Source: CAYIHX01 sp964363305 (GTDB lineage Bacteria > Bdellovibrionota > UBA1018). Taken from it: a DNA stretch of 64,000 nt. Position 1 is the first letter of the stretch; every line of letters begins with the position of its first letter. The notes under the pieces are model-generated. The model saw nothing but the letters and a program-made list of their open reading frames with translations, was not told the DNA's origin and did not search any database. This document shows positions 18,795 through 27,433 of the stretch, piece after piece. The stretch is from positions 1 through 64,000 of the forward strand of contig CAYIHX010000004.1 in NCBI GenBank assembly GCA_964363305.1, written 5' to 3'. A program made the translations under genes and the position numbers.

Positions 18795-20498
18795 TCAAGC
18801 CGTTTTCGACTTTCCAGCCGCCCCGCCGCCGTCCTTGCCGGGCTCTGGTTTCTTCTTTGAATCCGCATGTAACCAATCGCGCAGAACCAACGCGGCCTTG
18901 TGGGGGCTCGCGTCGACCAGTGTAATGACCTTTTCCTTGATCATCTCGCCTTCGACCTTATCCGGGTCTACGGACTCGGGCATCATCGGCATGACGTCCT
19001 CCATCCCCGGCAAACCAGCGCTCTTCTGAAGCTTCTCCAGTTCCTCAATCGTCTGCGGCAAGAAAGAGTCGACGTTGTCGATGGTGTTCTCCGTAAGCCA
19101 CTTGATGAAGGGACGAACGACCATCAAGAAGAACAGAACGATCACCAGACCAATACCGAGAGACGTGAGCAAATTCGTAATATACGAACGTCGCTCAGCA
19201 TCGGCCAGCAGGCGCTGCGCCTCATCGAGATCCTCTCGTGCGAATTCCATGTTCTTGATCTCAAGTGTGTCGCCGCGCTTCTTGTCGATTCCGGCGGCAC
19301 TCACCACCACCCGTTCGAATTCAGCAAGCTTCTCTGGCGGCCAGCTTTCGATCTTCGTTAAGACAACCCCGTCTTTGTCCGTGGTCTTTACGGTCTTCCC
19401 GTCGACGAGAACGGCAATTGACAGCTTTTGAACGCTCCAAGAAGGCTTCCGCGTCGTGCGAACGGTCTGCGGTACAGAGTAATTCGTGATTTCACGATTC
19501 TTCTTCGTGTCATTTCTGACAACCGAGTTCGCCGCCGGGGGCGCTCCGGGAACATTGGAAACCGCTCCGGCCAGTCCTTGGGGCCCTGGACGGGTTCCTT
19601 CCATGGTCTGTACGTCCGCCTCGCGAGATCTCACCGTCGACCCCTCGGAATCATAGAGGGTAGAGGTTTCGGCAACCTGAGAGAAATCCACCTCTGCATT
19701 GACCTTGGCGGTCACTCTGCCATCACCGACAATTCGGCCGAGAAGCGCTTCAATTTTTCGCGCGGTCTCCGTCTCAATCTTTTCACGAAAATCGAGCTGC
19801 CCCATCGTCTGCGACGATACAGAATCCGTGATATTTTTCGACAGCATCTTGCCGTTCGAGTCCATGATGGCGACGTCTTCCATCTCAAGGCCTTCGACCG
19901 CGCGAGCCACCAAATTCCCAATTCCGAAAATCTGCTTGTCCGCCAACTGAACGCCTGGCTCTAAATCGAGCACCACTGACGCCGTCGCTTTCTTCTGATC
20001 TTCGACAAAAGTCGACTTTTGAGGGAGCGCGAGATGCACCCGAGAACGTTTTACACCCCGAAGCGTCGCCACGGTCCTCATCAGCTCACCCTCGAGGGCC
20101 CGTTTCTGGTTCAGTTTCTGCACGAAACTGGTGGTCCCAAGGCTCTGTTTGTCAAATACCTCATACCCAACGACACCTGACTGCGGCAAACCCACCGTCG
20201 CAAGTTCCAGTCGCAGTTGGTAAAGGTTCTCCGGCGGTACGGTGATGTTCCGCCCGCTCGCATCGATATTAAACGGGATCTGCTTCTCCCGAAGGACCCG
20301 AATGATGTTCGCCGCGTCTTCCGGATTGAGATTGGTCATCAGCGGCGCAAAGGTTTTATCCCCGGCCCAGAAGAACATGCTGGCAATGGCGAATATTACC
20401 GTCACCCCTGTCGCCGCGAGCGCAATGCGCTTCGGACCTGAGAGCTGGCCTATAAAATCTGAGATCTGTCGGTAAATTTTCTGTAAATACTGATTCAA
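18795..20498 (-). CDS. fliF: FliF, MS-ring protein
   Basis: A 567-residue protein. The N-terminal membrane helix (RIALAATGVTVIFAIASMFFW) precedes ring-building motifs (GYEVFDKQSLGTTSFVQKLN; HLALPQKSTFVEDQKKATAS). A second membrane helix (about 445-470) and the C-terminal cytoplasmic FliG-binding tail follow. FliF is the scaffold of the basal body and export apparatus. It lies 19 bp after fliE. Confidence 0.98.
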   Translation of the reverse strand: MNQYLQKIYRQISDFIGQLSGPKRIALAATGVTVIFAIASMFFWAGDKTFAPLMTNLNPEDAANIIRVLREKQIPFNIDASGRNITVPPENLYQLRLELATVGLPQSGVVGYEVFDKQSLGTTSFVQKLNQKRALEGELMRTVATLRGVKRSRVHLALPQKSTFVEDQKKATASVVLDLEPGVQLADKQIFGIGNLVARAVEGLEMEDVAIMDSNGKMLSKNITDSVSSQTMGQLDFREKIETETARKIEALLGRIVGDGRVTAKVNAEVDFSQVAETSTLYDSEGSTVRSREADVQTMEGTRPGPQGLAGAVSNVPGAPPAANSVVRNDTKKNREITNYSVPQTVRTTRKPSWSVQKLSIAVLVDGKTVKTTDKDGVVLTKIESWPPEKLAEFERVVVSAAGIDKKRGDTLEIKNMEFAREDLDEAQRLLADAERRSYITNLLTSLGIGLVIVLFFLMVVRPFIKWLTENTIDNVDSFLPQTIEELEKLQKSAGLPGMEDVMPMMPESVDPDKVEGEMIKEKVITLVDASPHKAALVLRDWLHADSKKKPEPGKDGGGAAGKSKTA

Positions 20499-20517
20499 GC
20501 GTCAGTTCTCCCAGGTA

Positions 20518-20880
20518 CTAGACCTGCATCCTCATTATTTCTCGATAAGCTTCGAGAATCTTGTTTCGAACCTGCATGGCCATCTTCAACGAGGCATCCG
20601 CCCGCTCAATAGTCAGCATGGTTTCGTGAATATTTTTTGCGCGCCCCGCAACCAATTCCTTGACGGCGTCATCAGCCTGATGCTGCATCAAATTGACCTG
20701 ATCGAGCGAATTCTCAAGGATCTTGCCGAAGGTCACCTCGGGCGTTCCGCCCGCCTCGCCCTCGAGCTTCGGCGGCTGCATGCCCTGGTTCTGCATCTCT
20801 CGCAGCACCCGCGCCTCCGAAACCGGCGCGCCATCGAGCTGCACAGACTTTCCGATGTTCTCAATTGAAAGCGTGCTCAT
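20518..20880 (-). CDS. fliE: FliE, hook-basal body junction protein
   Basis: A 120-residue protein. The second half (TFGKILENSLDQVNLMQHQADDA ... IERADASLKMAMQVRNKILEAYREIMRMQV) has the FliE pattern ending in the conserved VRNKxxEAYxEIMxMxV. FliE connects the MS ring to the rod and is needed for export. It lies 6 bp after flgC. Confidence 0.96.
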   Translation of the reverse strand: MSTLSIENIGKSVQLDGAPVSEARVLREMQNQGMQPPKLEGEAGGTPEVTFGKILENSLDQVNLMQHQADDAVKELVAGRAKNIHETMLTIERADASLKMAMQVRNKILEAYREIMRMQV

Positions 20881-20886
20881 CTCCTA

Positions 20887-21330
20887 CTACCTCCCAATCT
20901 CAAGTGCTTTTTGGGCCATGCCCTTTGCGGCCCCAATAGCTGTCACGTTGGCTTCGTAAGATCGCTGGGCGCTGATCATGTTTGCCATCTCTTCCACTGG
21001 ATTCACGTTCGGCATCGCGACATATCCCGCCTCGTTCGCATCGGGATGAGAGGGATTGTAAACAAACCTCGGGGGCTTGGTGTCTTCCACAATCTCCTGC
21101 ACCAGGACACCTTGAACTCCCTCGTCCATCTCGTTCTGAAGAACCTCCCCAAACGATTCCCGATCCGTCGTCGCCGCGAACATCGGATCTTTCCTCTTGT
21201 ATGCGCCCTTGCTTCCATCGGCAGCGCGGGTTGTTTCCGCATTCGCGATGTTGCTCGAGATCGTATTCATGCGCTGGGTCTGCGCCTCAAGCCCCGACGC
21301 GCTCACTCTCATGCTCGAAAAGAAATCCAT
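20887..21330 (-). CDS. flgC: FlgC, proximal rod protein
   Basis: A 147-residue protein. The N-terminus SMRVSASGLEAQTQRMNTIS with SNIANAETTRA and the C-terminus EEMANMISAQRSYEANVTAI match FlgC rod proteins. A conserved YNPSHPDANEAGYV segment lies in the middle. It is co-translated with flgB, sharing base 21330. Confidence 0.96.
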   Translation of the reverse strand: MDFFSSMRVSASGLEAQTQRMNTISSNIANAETTRAADGSKGAYKRKDPMFAATTDRESFGEVLQNEMDEGVQGVLVQEIVEDTKPPRFVYNPSHPDANEAGYVAMPNVNPVEEMANMISAQRSYEANVTAIGAAKGMAQKALEIGR

Positions 21331-21743
21331 TATCTACCGCCTCCGCCTTCTGTGATGGCGTACTTCAGCATCGCGATCTTCTTCTTCATCATCTCAACTG
21401 ACGCATCATAGAGAATCTGGTTCTCGGCCATTTTTGCCATTTCGCTAGCTCGATTCACGGTGTTCCCGTCAAGCGATTCAATTCCGTTCGGATCGTCGTA
21501 GATCTCCGGATCGATGGCGTCCGTCGCGTGATGAATAATATGGCCCGGGGCATCCCCCTCGAGCTGCAAACGATCCCCCACGTTGAGCGCGTCCCGTAGG
21601 GCATGCTCGAACTCCATGGTCTTGGCCTTGAAGCCCGGAGTGTCGGCATTCGCCACGTTGCCGGAGATGACGTTTTGATTCGCCAATCGCAAATTCAGCG
21701 ACGTGTTCAACGCACCTATGACTGGATCAAAACCATCAATCAT
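21330..21743 (-). CDS. flgB: FlgB, proximal rod protein and first gene of the operon
   Basis: A 137-residue protein with the rod-family N-terminal segment LANQNVISGNVANADTPGFK and a C-terminal helix (NRASEMAKMAENQILYDASVEMM). FlgB forms the first rod segment above FliE. A GAGGA ribosome site lies 7 bases before the ATG. A possible sigma-54 promoter (21766-21781) lies just upstream, which makes flgB the likely first gene of the 24-gene operon. Confidence 0.95.
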   Translation of the reverse strand: MIDGFDPVIGALNTSLNLRLANQNVISGNVANADTPGFKAKTMEFEHALRDALNVGDRLQLEGDAPGHIIHHATDAIDPEIYDDPNGIESLDGNTVNRASEMAKMAENQILYDASVEMMKKKIAMLKYAITEGGGGR

Positions 21744-21765
21744 CCGAAATCCTCAACAGAATCTA

Positions 21766-21781
21766 TTCAAGCTCCGTGCCG
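21766..21781 (-). promoter_or_regulatory. Candidate sigma-54 (-24/-12) promoter for flgB operon
   Basis: The minus strand reads CGGCACGGAGCTTGAA against the consensus TGGCACR-N4-TTGCW. The GG at -24 is present but the -12 GC is GA. The predicted start near 21755 would leave a leader of only about 12 bases, just enough for the GAGGA ribosome site. A sigma-54 activator gene ends 83 bp upstream. The short leader and the -12 mismatch keep confidence low. Confidence 0.38.
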
Positions 21782-21793
21782 AGCTGTCCGATA

Positions 21794-21856
21794 GTCCGGT
21801 GCCCGGACCGGGCTTACCCCGCTCGATTCAGCCGGGCAGGAATTACCCGCCCGGCT
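21794..21856 (-). terminator. Two strong hairpins after the activator gene, no U tract
   Basis: Hairpin 1 spans 21830-21856: 11-bp arms (AGCCGGGC plus three more pairs including one G-T) and a 5-base loop, beginning 7 bases after the activator stop codon. Hairpin 2 spans 21794-21808: GTCCGG-TGC-CCGGAC. Neither is followed by a run of T in the sense direction. They may reduce read-through or protect the 3' end, and they separate the activator operon from the flgB promoter region. Confidence 0.45.
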
Positions 21857-21863
21857 AAAACTG

Positions 21864-22844
21864 TCACACATGAATTCCCATTCGTCGGTAGTCCGCGAGC
21901 TTATTTCGTAGGGTTCTAATCGAGATTCCGAGCGCGCGTGCCGTATGCGTCCTGTTGCCTTGGTGATATCCAAGCGCGGTAATAATCACGCTGCGCTCGA
22001 TGTCGTCGAGTGTTTGCCCTGGGCTCCATGAACCATTTTCGTCTCCGGTCTCGTCTGAGCCAAACTGCTGAGACGAACGCTCAACGTGAATATCACGATC
22101 TGAAATCAGGAAACCCAAACCGCCCTCAGACGTCTCCGTACTGGTAATGACGGCTCGCTCAATGACGTTTTCAAGCTCCCGAATATTTCCCGGCCACGAG
22201 TGCGCATTCAAGCTGGCGACAGCCGCATCGCTCAGGCCCGCGACCTTCTTTCCATTGCGCTCGGCAAAGATGCTGGCGAAATGAGTCGACAGCAACTGCA
22301 CATCGCCGAGACGCTCCCGCAGGGGAGGAATCGTGAGGTTCACCACGTTCAGCCGATAAAAGAGATCTTCCCTGAATGTACCCTGCTTTACGCAGTCGCC
22401 CAAATTTCGGTTAGTCGTGGCGACGATGCGAACGTCCACGGGGATCGGACGCCGTCCGCCAATACGATCCACTTCGCCCTCTTGAATCACCCTCAACAGC
22501 TTGGCTTGAAGACGAATATCCATCTCTGATATTTCGTCGAGCAGGATGGTCCCGCCGTTGGCAAACTCAAAGCGCCCCGCCTTGCTGGTCACGGCGCCGG
22601 TGAAGGCCCCTCTCTCGTAGCCGAAAAGCTCGCTCTCCAAGAGATTTTCAGGAATCGCCGCACAGTTGATCGCCACGAAGGGCTTGCCAGCGCGGGTACT
22701 GTTATCATGAACCAAGGCCGCCATGAGTTCTTTGCCCGTGCCGCTCTCACCCTGAATCAAGACGGTCGCCTTGCTTTGGGCGACAGTCTTCGCCAACTGA
22801 ATCAATTCCTTCATTCTTCGATCCGACGTGATGATTTCATTCAT
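21864..22844 (-). CDS. Receiver-less sigma-54 activator (AAA+ and Fis-type HTH), flagellar
   Basis: Start placed at ATG 22844 because AAGGAGGG lies 9 bases upstream. The frame extends to 22991 without homology. The protein has 326 residues: Walker A GESGTGKE at 32-39, the sigma-54-contacting GAFTGA loop at 79-84, Walker B ILLDEI, an arginine-finger region (NRNLGDCVKQGTFREDLFYRLN) and a Fis-type helix-turn-helix at the C-terminus (GNRTHTARALGISIRTLRNKL). No receiver domain is present, so activity must be controlled by level or by a partner. Its place just upstream of flgB suggests an FlrC/FlbD/FleR-like role in switching on flagellar genes. Confidence 0.9.
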   Translation of the reverse strand: MNEIITSDRRMKELIQLAKTVAQSKATVLIQGESGTGKELMAALVHDNSTRAGKPFVAINCAAIPENLLESELFGYERGAFTGAVTSKAGRFEFANGGTILLDEISEMDIRLQAKLLRVIQEGEVDRIGGRRPIPVDVRIVATTNRNLGDCVKQGTFREDLFYRLNVVNLTIPPLRERLGDVQLLSTHFASIFAERNGKKVAGLSDAAVASLNAHSWPGNIRELENVIERAVITSTETSEGGLGFLISDRDIHVERSSQQFGSDETGDENGSWSPGQTLDDIERSVIITALGYHQGNRTHTARALGISIRTLRNKLADYRRMGIHV

Positions 22845-22866
22845 TCTCACTGCCCTCCTTGGCAGA

Positions 22867-25752
22867 TCAGTTTGCAAGTTTGTGCCTGGCGATCGACTCG
22901 GTCGCCAGCTTTCTCCAAAAGTCTTCCTGCTTGCTCTCGGCAAGGCGTTCCATCGCCTTCCTCGATCTCTCCTTCTCTCCCGTTCGATCAAGCGCCCTGG
23001 CGTATTCGTAAAGCGCCCGATTCCCCCCTAGACCCGCGTCAACCGCGCGTGAATACGCGTCTGCCGCTCCTCCCCAGTTTCCCTTTCGTGCGTGCAGTTC
23101 GCCCTCTGAAAGAATGAGATCCTCAAGGGGTGGCACCGGACTCACGCCAAGGACCGCCGCCTGACTGACTGCCGAGGTTTTCCGATCGACCGTCCGATGA
23201 GCGGAGCGCTTCTGGAGCTTTCGATAGAGATCGATGGCGGCGAGAGGATCCCCAGCCTCTGCCTGCAGCCTGGCAACCCAAGCCTCTAAACGATCGGCGT
23301 CTCGCGGATCGCTTTGGGACGTAATGAGTAGCTGGGCGCGCTGAGCGTGAGTGAGCGCCGCGGGATAGGCAGCCTTGAGCTCATCTAAAAGTCCCAGAAT
23401 AATTTCTTTCGGATATGAAAACTCCGTTTCGTCGCTCACCGCGGTCAGAAGGTCACGAAGGCGTTGCTCGTCAGGAACATCCTTTTTCGTGCCAGCGCCA
23501 GCCTTGATCCACAGGCTTTTCGCCAACGTGTAATTCTTCTCCGACGATTTTCGTTCCTGCTGAATCTGCTCGATCTCGACCGACTCCAGATCCTTCTTTT
23601 CAGACCCCGGCTTGAGAACGGCTGCAAGCTGACGTTGGGCCGTTCTTTTTTCGTCGAATTTTTTGTAAGCGGACGAGATCTCCTGAGCAAGAGTCGCCAT
23701 TCCGAAATCAGCGGCCACACGAGAGAGCCGGAGCATATAATCGGCGGAACCCGTGATCACACCCCTTTTTTCGGGAATCGTCAGCACCTCGGAAGAGTAC
23801 TTTCTATAGAAATTTAAAGCCTCGTAGGATCTTCCGGCATCGAGGTCGGCCAAAATCGCCTTCCTAAATATCGGCTTCATCAGCGCCTGAATCGATTCAC
23901 GACCCGCAGCCGTCAGATCGCCTTTCTTCAGCTCGTCCACGGAAGCCAAGAAAGCATGCGCGTGCTCGTCGAATGAAAGCAGTGACCTCACATGGCTGAG
24001 CGCTCGAAAGTCCGGATAGCGCTTCATATTGACCTGCGCGCCACCGTCAAACCTCAATGCATCCAACTCGAAAAAGCGGCTCGCTGACTCGGAAGTCATT
24101 CCAGAGTGGTCGCCGCACGAAATCAATAACGAACGCGCCAGCGTGGCCCCTGGGCTGTAGGGATAGCGGTTGATCGTGTTCGAAAACCATTCCCGCGCCT
24201 CGGCACCGCTACGGCCAGCAGCGCTTCGGGCAGCGAGCTCACCCAGTCGGTACGAGGCGCGCCAGGCCACCGGATGATTTGGGAAACGGGCCAAAAACTC
24301 CTTGAATGCCTCGCCCGCTCGCGCAAGGTTTCCCAACCAGTAAAATGTTTCGGCGCGATTGAGATAGACGCCGGGATCGAGCTCGGCCTGAGCCTGGAAT
24401 TTTTGCATCGCCTGGTAATACGCGGCCAGAGCCCGTTCAAATTGCCGCTTCTCAATGTAGAGGTCTCCGATCCGAAAAGCCGCATAGGCCCGGTCTTTCT
24501 CTTGCGGCGCATTCTTTGAAACCCACTGATACTCCTTCACCGCACGAGCGCTCTGCCTCATCTGATACAGGGCTTCGGCCGCACCCAGATGAAACACCCA
24601 ATTCAAACGATGCGACGAGAAATGGGTACTCAGCCACAGAAACGACTCTAACGCCTGCAAGGTCTCACCGGCCAGTGCATGACGAGCCGCCAGGTACATC
24701 GCCGCGTGAAGGGCGACGGCCGACCCCCGCTCTTTCACCACGAGCCGCTTCAACAGAGGAAGAGCGCGATCCAAGTGCCCTAGTTTGATCAAAGCGTTTG
24801 TCCGTAGAAAACTCATCTCCGACTGGAAGTTCGATTTCGGAAAATCGTGCTCGTAAAGCTCGACGGTCTTCACCGTCAATCCGAACTTTCCCTCGCGATA
24901 GAGCTGTAAGGCGGTTCTGACATAGGTCGCGTCTTGCCCCGGAGCTTTCCTTACGTCCTGGCTCGAGTCGAGGTAGTAATCATAACCTGAGTCGGGAGTC
25001 GTCGAAGGAAGCCATTTTGTGTAATCCGGGGCCTCGTGAAAGGGGATGAACTCCAGAAACACGTCTGTGGAGTCCCGGAGCGGACTTCCGCAAAAGCGAG
25101 AGAGATCCTCTTCTTCTTGCCGATTCCGAATACTCGCGATCCGCCGTTCTTTTCTTCGTAGAGCTTCCGCCTCGGTTCGTTTTCGTTCGGCCTCCCGCAG
25201 CGCCAGCTCGCGTGCATGCCGGGCCTCCGCCACCGTCGGACCTGGCTTGGTCCAAAAATCGACCACGTAACGAACTGGCGAATCCTGCCGATAGTCGAAT
25301 TTCTCCATCAGAGGAGCGGCCGGAGCCTCGTCTCCCGATGGAAATTTCCACTTTCCATGAATCACCAGGCTGCCCGCACGCTCCAGCAGCTCAAGTCGCT
25401 CGATGCGCGGGTCCGTCAGTTCGCCCTGGATTTCCTTAGCCCACGACTCTTCCAAACCAACCGGGGCCCCGAAGTCGGCCAGCGACAATCCCTTGAGGGT
25501 CAGCTCGAAGCCCCGAGCATCCGTTTTCCATTGTGGATCGACACCTTGATCAACCCGTAGGACGAGACGACTATGCGTTCGGAAGGTAACCAGCTGGATC
25601 GCTCTATTCGGATCGGTCTCGGCAAGATGCACGCCCTCGGCGGGAAGTCCAGCGTGAACACTTGAGCTCACGGCGAGCGTACTGAGCGCCATCAATGTCT
25701 CGAGCATCCTGCTCCTTAGGTGATTCCAAATTCGGGTACTCAACCTGCACAC
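22867..25752 (-). CDS. Large envelope TPR protein with AMIN-like N-terminal domain
   Basis: A 961-residue protein. Residues 1-34 look like a signal peptide when read from GTG 25752. An ATG at 25707 has a better ribosome site (AAGGAG, 4-base spacing) but gives a shorter signal without positive charge, so the start is open. A beta-rich AMIN-like segment follows (about 45-170), then a charged coiled coil (about 175-220). Many TPR-type repeats run to the end (for example LYREGKFGLTVKTVELYEHDFP; AYYQAMQKFQAQAELDPGVYLNRAETFYWLGN). It precedes the sigma-54 activator by 22 bp and is preceded by a very good sigma-54 promoter. A periplasmic scaffold role in flagellar assembly is inferred, not shown. 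Confidence 0.82.
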   Translation of the reverse strand: MCRLSTRIWNHLRSRMLETLMALSTLAVSSSVHAGLPAEGVHLAETDPNRAIQLVTFRTHSRLVLRVDQGVDPQWKTDARGFELTLKGLSLADFGAPVGLEESWAKEIQGELTDPRIERLELLERAGSLVIHGKWKFPSGDEAPAAPLMEKFDYRQDSPVRYVVDFWTKPGPTVAEARHARELALREAERKRTEAEALRRKERRIASIRNRQEEEDLSRFCGSPLRDSTDVFLEFIPFHEAPDYTKWLPSTTPDSGYDYYLDSSQDVRKAPGQDATYVRTALQLYREGKFGLTVKTVELYEHDFPKSNFQSEMSFLRTNALIKLGHLDRALPLLKRLVVKERGSAVALHAAMYLAARHALAGETLQALESFLWLSTHFSSHRLNWVFHLGAAEALYQMRQSARAVKEYQWVSKNAPQEKDRAYAAFRIGDLYIEKRQFERALAAYYQAMQKFQAQAELDPGVYLNRAETFYWLGNLARAGEAFKEFLARFPNHPVAWRASYRLGELAARSAAGRSGAEAREWFSNTINRYPYSPGATLARSLLISCGDHSGMTSESASRFFELDALRFDGGAQVNMKRYPDFRALSHVRSLLSFDEHAHAFLASVDELKKGDLTAAGRESIQALMKPIFRKAILADLDAGRSYEALNFYRKYSSEVLTIPEKRGVITGSADYMLRLSRVAADFGMATLAQEISSAYKKFDEKRTAQRQLAAVLKPGSEKKDLESVEIEQIQQERKSSEKNYTLAKSLWIKAGAGTKKDVPDEQRLRDLLTAVSDETEFSYPKEIILGLLDELKAAYPAALTHAQRAQLLITSQSDPRDADRLEAWVARLQAEAGDPLAAIDLYRKLQKRSAHRTVDRKTSAVSQAAVLGVSPVPPLEDLILSEGELHARKGNWGGAADAYSRAVDAGLGGNRALYEYARALDRTGEKERSRKAMERLAESKQEDFWRKLATESIARHKLAN

Positions 25753-25798
25753 TCCCCATTTCTTCCATGAAAAAAGGGCAATCCCGAAGTGGGGAGTA

Positions 25799-25813
25799 GC
25801 AAGGGTAGTGCCA
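25799..25813 (-). promoter_or_regulatory. Strong sigma-54 promoter for the TPR protein and activator
   Basis: The minus strand reads TGGCAC-TACCC-TTGC (then T), a full match to the sigma-54 -24/-12 core TGGCAC-N5-TTGC. The predicted start is near 25787, 35 bases before GTG 25752 or 80 before ATG 25707. The downstream operon contains a sigma-54 activator, so positive feedback or a two-step cascade is likely. Confidence 0.8.
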
Positions 25814-25985
25814 ATGTTGCCGTGTCAACCCGTTCCGGGCAGAAGCTACCGATCCGATTTCGTTTTTTAGGCAAAAGAGAGAAGGGCACTCCTTTTCCTA
25901 CGGCAAAAAAGCGCCAAGGTTCGAGCTCAAGGCGTCAGGAAATCCTACGGTTTACGGCGAAGCCTTGACGGATTACATTCTTCTC

Positions 25986-26576
25986 ATGCGGTACCTTCAG
26001 CTCGTCGTGATCCCCTTGATTTCTCTGTCGCTCGCCGGATGCAGTATTCTCTTCGGCAATATTCGACCGGTCGTGGAAAAGGCAGGTCACTATGAGGTCT
26101 TCGACCCAACCCTGGAAAATGATGAATGGGTCGCGATGCCGAACGACAACCCTGCTGGCGCGGACAGCTCGGATGACACGGGGCAATCCGACCTCGCATT
26201 TCAATCGAAGGCCAATGGCTCCATTATGTCGCTCAATACGGCCTGCCGCCCGAGCTTGAACTGGGATGCCCAGGTTTCAGCCGAAAACCGAGAGAGCGAA
26301 AACCAGCGGCAGCTGAAAATTTTTACCCAGCAGCTTCTGATGGGCATTCGGCCCAGTGAGAAACCGGGGGAGAAATTCATCTCCGTCAGCGATCAGCCAG
26401 CCCTCGAAACAACGCTCAGTGGCACTCTGGCCGGAAGCCCGACGCGGGTTCGCACAGTGGTCGTTCGTAAAGGTGACTGCATCTACGACCTCATGTATGT
26501 CTCCAAACCACAGGTTTTTGACGCCAACGAACCCCTCTTTAGTCGTTTTGTTGCCTCTCTGAAGATGCACCGTTAA
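25986..26576 (+). CDS. Lipoprotein leading the Mla-type operon
   Basis: Start taken at ATG 25986 (MRYLQLVVIPL); an in-frame TTG/ATG-type start at 25965 would add 7 residues. The protein has about 196 residues with a lipoprotein signal and lipobox LAGC at about 18-21. The rest is a soluble alpha/beta domain (FTQQLLMGIRPSEKPGEK; RTVVVRKGDCIYDLMYVS). I do not recognise a named family. The gene is 10 bp upstream of the permease gene. It could be the envelope partner of the lipid transporter, in the place where an MlaC or MlaA would be expected, but the sequence is not MlaC-like. Confidence 0.75.
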   Translation: MRYLQLVVIPLISLSLAGCSILFGNIRPVVEKAGHYEVFDPTLENDEWVAMPNDNPAGADSSDDTGQSDLAFQSKANGSIMSLNTACRPSLNWDAQVSAENRESENQRQLKIFTQQLLMGIRPSEKPGEKFISVSDQPALETTLSGTLAGSPTRVRTVVVRKGDCIYDLMYVSKPQVFDANEPLFSRFVASLKMHR

Positions 26577-26585
26577 CCTGGAGAG

Positions 26586-27422
26586 ATGAACTCCTCAGCC
26601 GATGCGCCCGCGCCCTCCCTTTCGCCCCATTTCATCACCACGTTGGGGAGAAGAATCCGTGTTCGCACACTCGACGCCCTGAAATTCGCAGGAGGCTTCG
26701 GCGTGCTGAGCGGCCAAATTTTCAAGGAGCTCTTCCGAAGGCCCTTCTACTTTCACCTGATCGTGCAACAGGTCTACACGATCGGAGTCGAGTCATTCAT
26801 GCTGGTTCTGATTACGGGCCTGGCCACTGGCTCCGTCATGGCACTGCAATTCGGCTACGGCCTGGCCAAGTTTGGCGGGACGCTCTACGTTCCGAAGATC
26901 GTCTCCCTCTCGGTCCTTCGGGAGATGGGACCCGTCTTCACGAGCCTCCTGGTGGCCGGTCGCATCGGTTCAGGCATCGCCTCCGAGGTGGCTTCGATGA
27001 AAGTCACCCAACAAATTGACGCGATCCGCGCCCTCGGCACGAGCCCGGTCAAAAAAATCGTCATCCCCCGGGTCTTGGCCACGATGATCGCCCTGCCGCT
27101 GCTCACCCTGTTCGCCGACTATGTCGGCCTCCTGGGGGCCCTCGTCGTGTGCATGACCGAACTCGGAATCAGTCCCGAATATTTTTACGCGAAAACGACT
27201 GAAACACTCCGTATCTACGACTTGACGACCGGAATGGTGAAGACAGTTGTCTTTGCGTTCTTCATCTCCGTGACGGCCTGCTGGAAAGGCCTAAACACGG
27301 AAGGCGGCACCCAGGGTGTGGGCGCCACCACCACCTGGGTGGTGGTGACCTCAAGCATTTTTATTATGATTTCTGACTTCTTCCTCACGAAAATATTCAT
27401 TCTTACCGTTTATCCACATTGA
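26586..27422 (+). CDS. MlaE-family phospholipid ABC transporter permease
   Basis: A 278-residue protein with five or six hydrophobic segments and the MlaE pattern: QVYTIGVESFMLVLITGLATG, REMGPVFTSLLVAGRIGSGI, then EVASMKVTQQIDAIRALGTSP. It is the inner-membrane permease of an MCE-type lipid transporter between inner and outer membranes. It is followed by the ATPase after 11 bp. Whether transport is retrograde or anterograde cannot be read from the sequence. Confidence 0.94.
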   Translation: MNSSADAPAPSLSPHFITTLGRRIRVRTLDALKFAGGFGVLSGQIFKELFRRPFYFHLIVQQVYTIGVESFMLVLITGLATGSVMALQFGYGLAKFGGTLYVPKIVSLSVLREMGPVFTSLLVAGRIGSGIASEVASMKVTQQIDAIRALGTSPVKKIVIPRVLATMIALPLLTLFADYVGLLGALVVCMTELGISPEYFYAKTTETLRIYDLTTGMVKTVVFAFFISVTACWKGLNTEGGTQGVGATTTWVVVTSSIFIMISDFFLTKIFILTVYPH

Positions 27423-27433
27423 GAGGATAAAGA

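Noticed and set aside
25878..25897. A plus-strand sigma-54-like site (GGGCACTCCTTTTCCT) before the Mla lipoprotein
   Set aside because: The essential -12 GC is replaced by CC and the first -24 base does not match; too weak next to the perfect site on the other strand.
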